Source: Gammaproteobacteria bacterium Ga0077536 (GTDB lineage Bacteria; Pseudomonadota; Gammaproteobacteria; Ga0077536). From it: a DNA stretch of 64,000 nt. Position numbers and translations under genes: made by a program. Shown piece by piece: positions 7,510 through 15,515 of this stretch. The DNA lies in NCBI GenBank assembly GCA_001464935.1, contig LNEL01000038.1:1-64000 (forward strand), in the 5' to 3' direction. Under the pieces are notes generated by a model. That model ran no database searches, had not been told where the DNA came from, and was given only the letters and a program-made list of their open reading frames with translations. Every line of letters starts with the position of its first letter. The first letter of the stretch is position 1.

Positions 7510-8100
7510 CTAGCGGCGGGCGCTCTTGACCAGCAGCGGCAGGCCCAGCATCGAGGAGAACGGCGAAGACTTCTTCGCCAGCAACGGCAGACCCAGCATC
7601 GAGGACAGCGGCGCCGGGTTACGGCCGGCGGACACGCTGCCGAAGAAGGTGCGCGACCGCTGGCCTTCACGCAGCACCGTCGGCAACTGCCAGAACGAAG
7701 AGAACGGCGAGGCGCCCTTCAACAGCAGCGGCAGGTTCAGCGCGGAGGACAGGGGCGCGGCCTCGTCCCAGGTCGGACCGGCTTCGCGCGGCTCCGGTAC
7801 GCCTGACGGCACCGGGCCGGCGTTGTCCATCAGGTGCGTCACCATCCCGCCCGTGCCGAATGGCGCGCGCACGCTCACGAGCGACAGCCCGCGCTGCACA
7901 CAGGCGGCATACGCTTTCGCATAGCCCTTGAGCACGTAGCCGGCGCGAATGGCAGCGGCAATGTCGTCCAGCGACTGCGCGGGTTCGCGCGGGCTGACGA
8001 CATTGATGAGGCCGGCACCAAAGCCGTTGAGCACGAGGTCGTCGACCGCCTGCTGCGCTTTGGCAGCGGAGTCGTAGCAACGAATGATCGGTTGGGTCAT
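7510..8100 (-). CDS. Protein of unknown function with four PLSS-type C-terminal repeats, next to puc
   Basis: 196-residue protein. Residues 1-95 look like a compact alpha/beta domain (IIRCYDSAAKAQQAVDDL...LSLVSVRAPFGTG), reminiscent of the small ferredoxin-like fold of general-stress YflT/17M proteins. Residues 115-192 hold four copies of [AS]-P-[LF]-S-S-x3-L-P-x2-h-[KR], near 115-128, 132-144, 163-176 and 180-192; copies three and four are nearly identical (PLSSMLGLPLLAK, PFSSMLGLPLLVK). No signal peptide or long membrane span is seen. The start at 8100 has GAAAGGAAT upstream. It lies 435 bp behind pucB on the same strand. I do not know its function; proximity to LH2 genes hints at a photosynthesis link, but no PpsR-type site is present before it. 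Confidence 0.8.
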   Translation of the reverse strand: MTQPIIRCYDSAAKAQQAVDDLVLNGFGAGLINVVSPREPAQSLDDIAAAIRAGYVLKGYAKAYAACVQRGLSLVSVRAPFGTGGMVTHLMDNAGPVPSGVPEPREAGPTWDEAAPLSSALNLPLLLKGASPFSSFWQLPTVLREGQRSRTFFGSVSAGRNPAPLSSMLGLPLLAKKSSPFSSMLGLPLLVKSARR

Positions 8101-8358
8101 GACGGATTCCTTTCTTTCCAGTCCGGATACGGTGGAGAAGCCCGGACAGATCTTCGAACGGGAGATCCGTCGCGTGCCCAAATGGTACAACCCGCCCTGA
8201 AGCTTGTGAATCGCGCCCGCTGCTGCACTGAGGGTTGAAGGCGCCGCCCCGCGCGGCGTTGGCGGTGGTCGCTCGCCGCAGCAGACGTCCGCGCATTGCG
8301 GGGCATGGACCTGATCTGGCATCGTCAGCCCATCTTCCTGGCCACGAGAGCGCGCAGC

Positions 8359-9105
8359 ATGTCGAACACACTCGTGCTCACCGGCGGCAGCCGCGGCATT
8401 GGCGCCGCCACCGCGCTGCGCGCCGCGCGCGCCGGCTATGCCGTCGCGTTGACTTACCTTGGCAACGCCCAGGCAGCGTCCGCGATTGTCGAGGCGATCG
8501 AGCGCGGCGGCGGACGCGCGCTGGCGATCCAGGCCGACGTCGCGAAAGCTGACGACATCACGCGCCTGTTCGACACCGTCGATCGCGAGTTCGGTCGGCT
8601 CGACGCACTCGTCAACAACGCGGGCATCACCGCGCAGCAGATGCGTGTCGACGCGATGGACGTCGCGCGCCTGCAGCGGGTGTTCGACACCAACATTCTC
8701 GGCAGCTTCCTGTGCGCGCAGGCGGCGGTGCGCCGGATGTCGACACGTTACGGCGGCCGCGGCGGCGCCATCGTCAACCTGTCGTCCGCTGCCGCGCGGC
8801 TCGGCTCGCCGGGCGAATTCGTCGACTATGCCGCGTCGAAAGGCGCGATCGACACCTTCACGCTGGGGCTCGCCAAAGAGGTGGCTGGCGAAGGCATCCG
8901 CGTCAATGCCGTGCGGCCCGGCCTGATCGACACCGACATTCACGCCAGCAGCGGCGAGCCCGGCCGACTCGAGCGCCTGAAGCCCTCCGTGCCGCTGCAG
9001 CGCGCCGGCAGCGCCGACGAGGTCGCCGCGGCGATCGTGTGGCTGCTGTCGGATGACGCATCGTATGTGACCGGTACCTGTCTGGACGTCGCCGGCGGAC
9101 GCTGA
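8359..9105 (+). CDS. Short-chain dehydrogenase/reductase
   Basis: 248-residue classical SDR using NAD(P)H. It has the coenzyme motif TGGSRGIG at about residues 8-15, NNAG near residue 90, the catalytic Ser-Tyr-Lys set (SSAAARLGSP, then YAASKGA) near 145-165, and the C-terminal DVAGGR typical of FabG-like enzymes. The start at 8359 removes 21 unconserved residues of the longer frame. The substrate cannot be predicted; 3-oxoacyl reductases and sugar dehydrogenases share this pattern. It stands alone between the repeat protein and cytochrome b561. Confidence 0.88.
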   Translation: MSNTLVLTGGSRGIGAATALRAARAGYAVALTYLGNAQAASAIVEAIERGGGRALAIQADVAKADDITRLFDTVDREFGRLDALVNNAGITAQQMRVDAMDVARLQRVFDTNILGSFLCAQAAVRRMSTRYGGRGGAIVNLSSAAARLGSPGEFVDYAASKGAIDTFTLGLAKEVAGEGIRVNAVRPGLIDTDIHASSGEPGRLERLKPSVPLQRAGSADEVAAAIVWLLSDDASYVTGTCLDVAGGR

Positions 9106-9255
9106 ACGCGCACGGCCGCGTTCCCTGCCGCGGTCACCGGTTTTCTTGATCCGACGGCCCCGGTGCAGGCCGTGCGCGGTCTATGATGCGTCCCATGACA
9201 GTTCACGGCGCAGCGCCCGCCCCGGGCGGCGCCGTCACTCACCCGGAGAAAGTGC

Positions 9256-9801
9256 ATGGCCCTGCTCAACAACAGTACCCGCTACGGATCGCTCTCGATC
9301 GCGCTGCACTGGCTGATGGTCGTGTTGTTCATCGCCGTCTACGCGCTGATCGAACTCCGCGGCTACTGGCCGAAAGGCCATCCGACGCGTGAGGGCATGA
9401 AGAGTCTGCACTTCATGTTCGGCCTGTCGATCTTCTTCCTGGTGTGGCTGCGCCTCGCCGCGCGCGCGCTCGGCGGCACACCCCGCATCGAACCGGCGTT
9501 GAGCGTGTGGCAGCGACGGCTGTCGGGCGCCGTGCACGGGCTGCTCTATCTGCTCATGATCGGCATGCCAATCGGCGGCTGGCTGATCCTGAGCACCGCG
9601 GGCAAACCGATTCCATTCTTCGGCCTGGAGCTGCCGGCCCTGACCGGGCCGGACGCCGCGCTGTCGAAGCAGATCAAGAGCCTGCACGAAACCGTCGGCA
9701 CCGTCGGCTACTGGCTGATAGGACTGCATGCGGTGGCCGGGATCTATCACCACTATTTCGTGAGGGACAACACGCTGCTGCGCATCCTGCCGCGGCGCTG
9801 A
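9256..9801 (+). CDS. Cytochrome b561 family protein
   Basis: 181-residue four-helix inner-membrane diheme b-type cytochrome of the CybB/YodB family. Histidines expected to ligate heme are in IALHWLMV (helix 1), LHFMFGL (helix 2), AVHGLLYL (helix 3) and GLHAVAGIYHHY (helix 4). Such proteins move electrons between quinol and superoxide or other partners. The N-terminus NNSTRYGSLSIALHW is typical of the family. A possible -10 element (TATGAT) lies at 9182. No partner gene is adjacent. Confidence 0.9.
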   Translation: MALLNNSTRYGSLSIALHWLMVVLFIAVYALIELRGYWPKGHPTREGMKSLHFMFGLSIFFLVWLRLAARALGGTPRIEPALSVWQRRLSGAVHGLLYLLMIGMPIGGWLILSTAGKPIPFFGLELPALTGPDAALSKQIKSLHETVGTVGYWLIGLHAVAGIYHHYFVRDNTLLRILPRR

Positions 9802-10033
9802 GCGGACAACCCTCTCCACCGTCGCCGGCACGCGGTGGGCCGCTCCCCGCCGAATCCCGGACCGGCACGCCCGGTCTGCGCCTGCCGCAACCACGGCCCT
9901 TTCCCGCGCGAAGTTGACCTGGATCAGCGATTGCCCGCAGGCGGGGGGTATGGTCACGCCCGACCGATCAAAGCGCCCGCGCCATGTCCGCGGGGCACTC
10001 AGGCAGCTTTCGCGACCGAAGAGGGGCACCCCC

Positions 10034-11176
10034 ATGCAATTCAAATCTTTCCTGCTCGCCGTCTCGACCGGGCTGACGCCGGCGCTGGCCGACGCTTCGG
10101 TATTCGGCTTTCTCGGCAACTTCGATGTCATCAACGACACCGGCAGTACCGCCCACGGCTTTGAAATCGAACTCGAAGGCCTGCACAGCAGCGATATCAC
10201 CGACACGTTCGGCGGCCCCGGGCGCGGCTTTCCGTCGGGTCGGGGGTTCGACCCGGGTACCGCGGTCCAGCGCTACGGCGCACCGAGGATTGAGGACTAT
10301 GTCGACGGGGCCAGCTTCGGCACCCGCGTGACCTATTTCGGCATCTTCGACGGGAACAGCTGGGACTTCGGTACGCCGAGCGGCACCTTCATCACGCCCG
10401 GCGACAACTGCTGGACGGGCGGTGGGGTGGGCTATGGCGCCGGCACTCCATGCGATCACTTCGGCGTGGGCACCACGAAGAATCCGACGAAAACCACCTA
10501 CTCCTGGCTGCTCGAAACCGCGACGCCAGGGACACTCAGCAATGGTCGCGTGAATCTCCCGGCGCCCGTGCTCGACATCGTGCCACCTGCCGATCCGGTC
10601 GCGCAGCCGGTGGTCGGCGCGGCAGTCGTGGCGCCCAAGAACGAAATCGACGCCGCCCAGTTCGGCGACGCACTGTGGGTGAAGGTCTTCACGACCGAAC
10701 TCGATGACGTGCTCGAACTCGAGGAGCTGGTCGGCGACAACCCAAAAGTGCGAGACGCCGAGACTGAAATCGAGTGGCAGCTGTTGCAGTTCGATCCGGG
10801 CAATCCAGACTCGCCGCCGTCCATGCTCGAAGCGGGTTATGGTGCGCCGGTCGGCGCCAATGCCGCGTCGATACTGCGCCGCTACGAGTTCTACGCCTTC
10901 AGCGGCGACTACAAGGACGAAGACCACGAAGCGATCCTGCGCCACGGCGATTCGCACCCGAACTGCGACATCGTCAATCCGGCCTGCGTGTTCGATCCGG
11001 ACTTCGAATACGATCCGGACATGCCGATCGAGCTCGGACATTATCTCGGCGCGCAGAACGTCGGCGCGAACCTGATCGAGGCCCCGGCCCCGGTGCCGCT
11101 ACCGGCGAGTCTGCCGCTGCTGGTGGGCGGGATGCTGCCGCTGGTCGCGCGATTGCGCCGACGCGGACGCCGCTGA
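10034..11176 (+). CDS. Exported protein with VPLPA-CTERM sorting signal
   Basis: 380-residue secreted protein. The N-terminus MQFKSFLLAVSTGLTPALADA is a signal peptide. The C-terminus holds APVPLPASLPLLVGGMLPLVARLRRRGRR: a V-P-L-P-A motif, a hydrophobic span and an Arg cluster, which is the tripartite VPLPA-CTERM signal recognised by exosortase-like proteases. The body is acidic and aromatic-rich with no catalytic motif that I recognise; Cys pairs near 130-140 and 315-323 may form disulfides. The start at 10034 is chosen for the signal peptide. The exosortase gene is not in this window. The protein is probably cell-surface or matrix-associated. Confidence 0.85.
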   Translation: MQFKSFLLAVSTGLTPALADASVFGFLGNFDVINDTGSTAHGFEIELEGLHSSDITDTFGGPGRGFPSGRGFDPGTAVQRYGAPRIEDYVDGASFGTRVTYFGIFDGNSWDFGTPSGTFITPGDNCWTGGGVGYGAGTPCDHFGVGTTKNPTKTTYSWLLETATPGTLSNGRVNLPAPVLDIVPPADPVAQPVVGAAVVAPKNEIDAAQFGDALWVKVFTTELDDVLELEELVGDNPKVRDAETEIEWQLLQFDPGNPDSPPSMLEAGYGAPVGANAASILRRYEFYAFSGDYKDEDHEAILRHGDSHPNCDIVNPACVFDPDFEYDPDMPIELGHYLGAQNVGANLIEAPAPVPLPASLPLLVGGMLPLVARLRRRGRR

Positions 11177-11494
11177 CACTCTCCGGGCGCGACGGCTGCA
11201 TCGCGCCCGGCAGATTGCGAGTTCATCTCGCACGAGCGCGAGGATGTGGCCGCTCACGCGAGACGCTTCGCCGCGCTGCCCACAGGTGACCGGCATTCAT
11301 GTTCGAGCACCGGTCGCCTGAGCGCATCGACGTGCATCGGGCGACCGGGCGCTGGGTGGCGCGCGCCGATCGCGACAAGGTGTATCCAGGCCCGGCGGTG
11401 GACGCTTCCCTCTGCGCGTGACCCACGCGGCAGTCGCTGCACTGACGGCGCCCGCCGCGCAACGGGCACGCCGGTCTACGCGCGTGCGAGGCAC
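11177..11494. other. Intergenic region with a 3' stem-loop, no gene seen
   Basis: CCGGGCGCGA (11183-11192) and TCGCGCCCGG (11201-11210) form a perfect 10-bp stem with an 8-nt loop, starting 6 bp after the stop of the VPLPA-CTERM gene. It is probably its transcript end, although no T-tract follows. The remaining ~280 bp, up to the convergent cytochrome operon, hold only unconvincing short open frames. Confidence 0.5.
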
Positions 11495-12223
11495 TCAATC
11501 AACGTCGGGGGGCGTTCGTGACGGCCTCCTGGCGTGCTCCTCACGCGCATCGGGGTGGCAGGCCGCGCAGTCTTCGAAGTCCCTGATTCCTTCTTCGAGA
11601 TGTTCGTTGCGGATCCGCCGTTCGGTATGCGCGTGGCAGCCGTAGCAGGTGTACGTCGAATGGTCGTTGCCGACGTGGCAGATGTCACAGGCCTTGTCGT
11701 GGCGGCGATCGAGCACGAAGAAGTCGTCGTGTTCGAAGCTCGCCGGCGACCAGCGGTCCGCCGCATGGCATTGGCTGCAGTCAGTGTCGGCGTTCCGATG
11801 CATCTGATCGGTGGGCGCGACGTGACATCTGGCACAATCGGCACGGGCGTCGGGCCGCAACCGGGCATGCGAGAAAGACTCGGGGCTGCGCCGGGTCGGC
11901 AGCGGCACCCGATGGGCGGTGTGACACGTGGCGCAATCCTGCTCGATCAGCAGGTCATGAAAACCTCGCTTCAGGCGCCCGGATGCGATCGGCTCACCCT
12001 CAGTCGTGCGCAGCCCGATATCGGCCAGCGCATGACACGTCGTACAGCGCGCGGCAACGGCACCCCGCCACGGCTCATGACAGGCGAAACAGTCGCCGTT
12101 CAATGCCGCATGCCCGGTCCCCAATGATCCTGGACTCAGCATCAGATGCGGGTAGCGAATGACCACCGCAAGCAACACCGCGAGATTCGCGGCGATCAAC
12201 CACAGCACGGGCCGTCGCGTCAT
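11495..12223 (-). CDS. Octaheme c-type cytochrome, membrane-anchored
   Basis: 242-residue protein with an uncleaved N-terminal hydrophobic anchor (PVLWLIAANLAVLLAVVIRY) followed by eight C-x2-C-H heme sites: CFACH, CTTCH, CATCH, CARCH, CSQCH, CDICH, CYGCH and CAACH. This is a periplasmic multiheme electron carrier of the cytochrome c3/NapC-like class III type. The start ATG (12223) overlaps the stop of the upstream b-type membrane protein in an ATGA, so the two are translationally coupled and likely form one quinol-to-periplasm electron path. The physiological acceptor cannot be deduced. Confidence 0.9.
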   Translation of the reverse strand: MTRRPVLWLIAANLAVLLAVVIRYPHLMLSPGSLGTGHAALNGDCFACHEPWRGAVAARCTTCHALADIGLRTTEGEPIASGRLKRGFHDLLIEQDCATCHTAHRVPLPTRRSPESFSHARLRPDARADCARCHVAPTDQMHRNADTDCSQCHAADRWSPASFEHDDFFVLDRRHDKACDICHVGNDHSTYTCYGCHAHTERRIRNEHLEEGIRDFEDCAACHPDAREEHARRPSRTPPDVD

Positions 12224-12984
12224 TGCCAGGACCACAGCAGCAGCACGCTGACGACATGTGCCAGCGTCAGCACCGCAAACGCCAGCGTGATCGGAAAGTG
12301 CACGGCGCGCCACTGTCGGACGATGTCGAACGTCAGGCTGTCCCGATGCAGACGCTCATCGATCTCCGCCTCGGGCACGCCCTCGCTTCGCATGTGCTGC
12401 CGCGCAGACTCCAGGCGGCGACGCGCGCGCGCCAGCAGAAACTTGCCGGTCAGCCCGCTGCCGACGTTGATCAGCATGGCCCCGATGGCGAGCCACGGCA
12501 GGATTGCATGGAAGTGGATACCGGCATGGACCAGCACGAGCAGAGAGCCCAGCCACGCCATCCGTTCATGCAGACGCAGCAGGCGCATCGGCTGGCGGGA
12601 TTTGATCACGCCGTGCTTGCGCAACGCGTGGCCGAACGAGAAGACGATCAGCAGCAGGCCCGGAATGCCCAGATAGCGCCCGACCCACGCGATCCCCAAC
12701 GCATGCAGCAACGCATCGATCAGCGCCGCCACGACCATCAGCCCGGTGAGCGCGAGGGCGAAGGGCAGCACTTCGTGGCTGAGGAGCGCGGCCCGTAGCG
12801 TGCGTTGCGCGTGGGCGTCCGGGGCGCTCACCGCAACCGACGCGACCGCGGCGTGGCGGGGTCCCGGCGCGCCCGGCGTTGAGCTGTCCGGTGCCACACG
12901 ACGGCGTCTGCCCAGCATGATGGCCACGACAATCTGCAAGAGTACGGCCGAGGTGATCAGGGCAAGAAGCGTGGTCGCTGTCAT
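12220..12984 (-). CDS. b-type cytochrome-like integral membrane protein
   Basis: 254-residue membrane protein with five or six hydrophobic segments. Histidines placed in helices (LRLHERMAWLGSLLVLVHAGIHFH; WRAVHFPITLAF; LTLAHVVSVLLL) are spaced as in diheme cytochromes b of the ferric-reductase/cytochrome b561-like kind. Between the helices is a charged loop (ARARRRLESARQHMRSEG). It is coupled by a 4-bp ATGA overlap to the octaheme cytochrome gene; together they probably take electrons from quinol, or return them to it. A possible FNR-type site lies about 75 bp upstream. Confidence 0.75.
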   Translation of the reverse strand: MTATTLLALITSAVLLQIVVAIMLGRRRRVAPDSSTPGAPGPRHAAVASVAVSAPDAHAQRTLRAALLSHEVLPFALALTGLMVVAALIDALLHALGIAWVGRYLGIPGLLLIVFSFGHALRKHGVIKSRQPMRLLRLHERMAWLGSLLVLVHAGIHFHAILPWLAIGAMLINVGSGLTGKFLLARARRRLESARQHMRSEGVPEAEIDERLHRDSLTFDIVRQWRAVHFPITLAFAVLTLAHVVSVLLLWSWQ

Positions 12985-13057
12985 CGCACTTCCTGCTTTC
13001 GTGAGCCACAGACTGCGGCGTTCACCTGCAGACTGCGGAAATGGCAGGCCGCGTGCC

Positions 13058-13071
13058 TTGACTGAGATCAG
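13058..13071. promoter_or_regulatory. Possible FNR/Anr-type site upstream of the cytochrome operon
   Basis: TTGAC-TGAG-ATCAG resembles the FNR/Anr consensus TTGAT-N4-ATCAA, with one mismatch in each half. It lies 74 bp before the start of the b-type cytochrome gene (12984), a plausible activation distance, and would fit control by oxygen. Judged by eye only. Confidence 0.3.
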
Positions 13072-13134
13072 TCGGTGCGGCGCGAGTCGCCCCGCAGCGA
13101 CGGCGACAGCGCACTTCGCCCTGTCATGCCGCTC

Positions 13135-14103
13135 TTATTGCATCGATGGCTGGCCACTGCCGGCTGGCGTCGCGTGATCGAGGTCCGGACGTTTGTGGGG
13201 ATCGACATGCGTCATCAGGTTCAGCACGCGGTGGCGCTGCATGACGCGCTGGCGTGCCGTGACGGCGATGTCGTGACCCTCTTCGACCGAGATCGCAGCA
13301 TCGACCTCGAGATGGGCATCGACGACGATCATGTCGCCCATCTTGCGCGTGCGCACGTCATGCACGCCGCTGACGCCTGGCGTCTCGCTCAAGGTGCGTC
13401 GAATCGCGGTCACCTCTTCGTCATCGACGGCGCGATCCATCAGGTCGTGCAACGCGTCCCACGCGAAGCCCCAGCCCATCTTCGCGATCAGCAGGCCCAC
13501 GATCAGCGCGGCGATCGGATCGGCGAGCGGATAGCCGGCCAGGTTGCCCGCAATGCCGATGCCGACGACCAGTGACGACGCGGCATCGGAACGCGCATGC
13601 CAGGCGTTGGCAACCAGCATGCCCGATTTGACGCGCTTGGCGATCGTCAGCATGTAGCGAAACAGGCCTTCCTTTGCCCCGAGCGCGAACAGCGCCACCC
13701 ACAGCGCTGCGATGTGGACGGTCGGTATCGACGCCGGGTCGTCCAGCTTGTGAAACGCCGACCACAGCATGCCGAGTCCGACGATCAGCAACAGTGCACC
13801 GAGCACCAGCGACGCCGCCGTTTCGAAGCGCTGGTGACCGTAGGGATGATCGTCATCCGCGTCCTTGCGGCTGTGGCGCGACGCGAGCAGGACCACGAAA
13901 TCGGCCACCAGATCCGACAGCGAGTGGATGCCGTCGGCCATCAGCGCCTGTGATTTCGCGAACAGGCCCACTGCGATTTGCAGCAGCGTCAGCACGAGAT
14001 TGACACCGACACTGACCCACACGCTGCGCGAGGCCGCGGCGGCGCGCTCGGCCGGGCTGTGCACCGTGTCGTCGGAGTCGTCGCCGAATTGCACGAATTT
14101 CAT
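13135..14103 (-). CDS. Cation diffusion facilitator (metal efflux) transporter
   Basis: 322-residue CDF-family protein, exporting divalent cations (Zn, Fe, Mn, Co or Cd) in exchange for protons. Six membrane helices are seen, with the conserved metal-site residues in helix 2 (LMADGIHSLSDLVAD) and helix 5 (ANAWHARSDAASS), that is, the HxxxD pairs of the transport site. The DDDHPYGHQRFE signature and a C-terminal metallochaperone-like domain with a His-rich part (VDAHLEVD, LMTHVDPHKRPDLDH) follow. The start at 14103 (MKFVQFG) is chosen because upstream in-frame sequence is unconserved. It is transcribed singly, divergent from the desaturase operon; the 299-bp gap holds no gene. Confidence 0.9.
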   Translation of the reverse strand: MKFVQFGDDSDDTVHSPAERAAAASRSVWVSVGVNLVLTLLQIAVGLFAKSQALMADGIHSLSDLVADFVVLLASRHSRKDADDDHPYGHQRFETAASLVLGALLLIVGLGMLWSAFHKLDDPASIPTVHIAALWVALFALGAKEGLFRYMLTIAKRVKSGMLVANAWHARSDAASSLVVGIGIAGNLAGYPLADPIAALIVGLLIAKMGWGFAWDALHDLMDRAVDDEEVTAIRRTLSETPGVSGVHDVRTRKMGDMIVVDAHLEVDAAISVEEGHDIAVTARQRVMQRHRVLNLMTHVDPHKRPDLDHATPAGSGQPSMQ

Positions 14104-14402
14104 CGCGGCGACGATAGGAGGTCGGTGCCGGCACTGCAAGCAGGACACCGGGGCCTGCAGCCTCGGCCGCGGCGTCGCATGGACGCCGACGCAAGGCGGG
14201 CCGCAGTCGGGTCGCCGTCGGGCCGGCACGTCGGCGGCAAAGTGGCTGGCACGCACCATCGCCGGATCCGGGGAGCGGATCTGGCGCATGACGCGCACGG
14301 CCGGTTCAAAGTCCGTTCACTTTCGTTCTGGTATTCTGGCCACCGAACGCTGGCTGGCACGTCTCGTGCTCGGACTGCCGGGGAAGGCGTTGCACCCGCG
14401 CC

Positions 14403-15515
14403 ATGGCTCCAACCGCAATGACGGACTCCCACATCACCGTGAATTTCATCGAACAGGTCCCGGCCGCGCTGCAGGCCTTCCTCGCCCACTGTTACCAGAA
14501 TCTGTTCGTCGAACTGCCACTATGGACGCTCGACGGCGCCAACCGCTTCTATTGGCTGTACCTGCTGACCTTCGTCCTGCTCGGTGCCTACGTGTGGCGG
14601 CGCTATTACCGCGCGGGTGCCGTCGACGCGGCCCCGGGCAGTGCCAGGGGCCTGTTTTCATTCCTGTTTCCGCGGGACATGTACACCCACCCGTCGGCCC
14701 GGCTCGACTACAAGCTGCTGCTGACCAACCGCGTGCTCGGGCCCAGCGGCTGGCTCGCGCGGCTGGTGCTCGGCAGCGCGTCGATCGCACTCGTCGCGAC
14801 CTTCGTCCAGCAGGGGCTGGTCGATGTCCTGGGCAGCCGCGAAGCGGCGCCGTGGACGACGTTGCGGCTGGTCGGCTTCACGCTCGCGATTGCGCTGGTC
14901 GCCGATTTCTCGACCTACCTGGTGCACGCCCTGCACCATCGCTACTCGCTGCTGTGGGAATTCCACAAGGTGCATCACAGCGCCGAAGTGCTGACGCCGT
15001 TCACCGTGTATCGCAAACACCCGGTCTACAACCTCATTTCCCGCATGCTGGATCTGGCGATCGTCGGGCCTTTCATGGGCGTGGTCACATACCTGTTCAC
15101 CAACGAACCGGCCTCGATCAAGCTGTTCGGCGCCAACTTCGTGTTCTCGATGTTCCATGTGCTCGGGGCGAACCTGCGCCATTCGCACATCTGGTGGTCG
15201 TTCGGGCCGTGGCTGAGCCGGGTGTTCATCAGCCCGGCGCAGCACCAGATTCATCACAGCAAGGATCCGCGCCACTACAACAAGAACTACGGCGAGCTCT
15301 TCGCGCTGTGGGACTGGCTGTTCGGCACACTGTACGTGCCCGGGCGGGCACCGGAGAAACTCGAGTTCGGCCTGACCGGTGAAGATGCGCAGATCCACCC
15401 GACACTGCTGTCGGCCTACCTCGTGCCGTTCACGAACTGCGGCAGGATCGTGCGCGCTCACGCGCGGCGCCTGCTCGCGGACCGCTTGCGCGCAAAGGCC
15501 GCGTTGCCGAGGTGA
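14403..15515 (+). CDS. Sterol desaturase/fatty acid hydroxylase family protein
   Basis: 370-residue membrane di-iron enzyme. The eight-histidine metal-binding motifs are visible: HALHH (~178), HKVHHS (~190), RHSHIWW (~259) and QHQIHHS (~280). Several hydrophobic spans flank them. Family members hydroxylate or desaturate sterols, carotenoids or alkyl chains; in a phototroph a carotenoid or lipid substrate is possible but not shown. The stop codon overlaps the GTG start of the acyltransferase gene. An alternative start is ATG 14418. Confidence 0.85.
   Translation: MAPTAMTDSHITVNFIEQVPAALQAFLAHCYQNLFVELPLWTLDGANRFYWLYLLTFVLLGAYVWRRYYRAGAVDAAPGSARGLFSFLFPRDMYTHPSARLDYKLLLTNRVLGPSGWLARLVLGSASIALVATFVQQGLVDVLGSREAAPWTTLRLVGFTLAIALVADFSTYLVHALHHRYSLLWEFHKVHHSAEVLTPFTVYRKHPVYNLISRMLDLAIVGPFMGVVTYLFTNEPASIKLFGANFVFSMFHVLGANLRHSHIWWSFGPWLSRVFISPAQHQIHHSKDPRHYNKNYGELFALWDWLFGTLYVPGRAPEKLEFGLTGEDAQIHPTLLSAYLVPFTNCGRIVRAHARRLLADRLRAKAALPR

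Noticed and set aside
8101..8300. PpsR-type site before the PLSS-repeat gene
   Set aside because: No TGT-N12-ACA occurs in this interval, so photosynthetic regulation of that gene is not supported by sequence.
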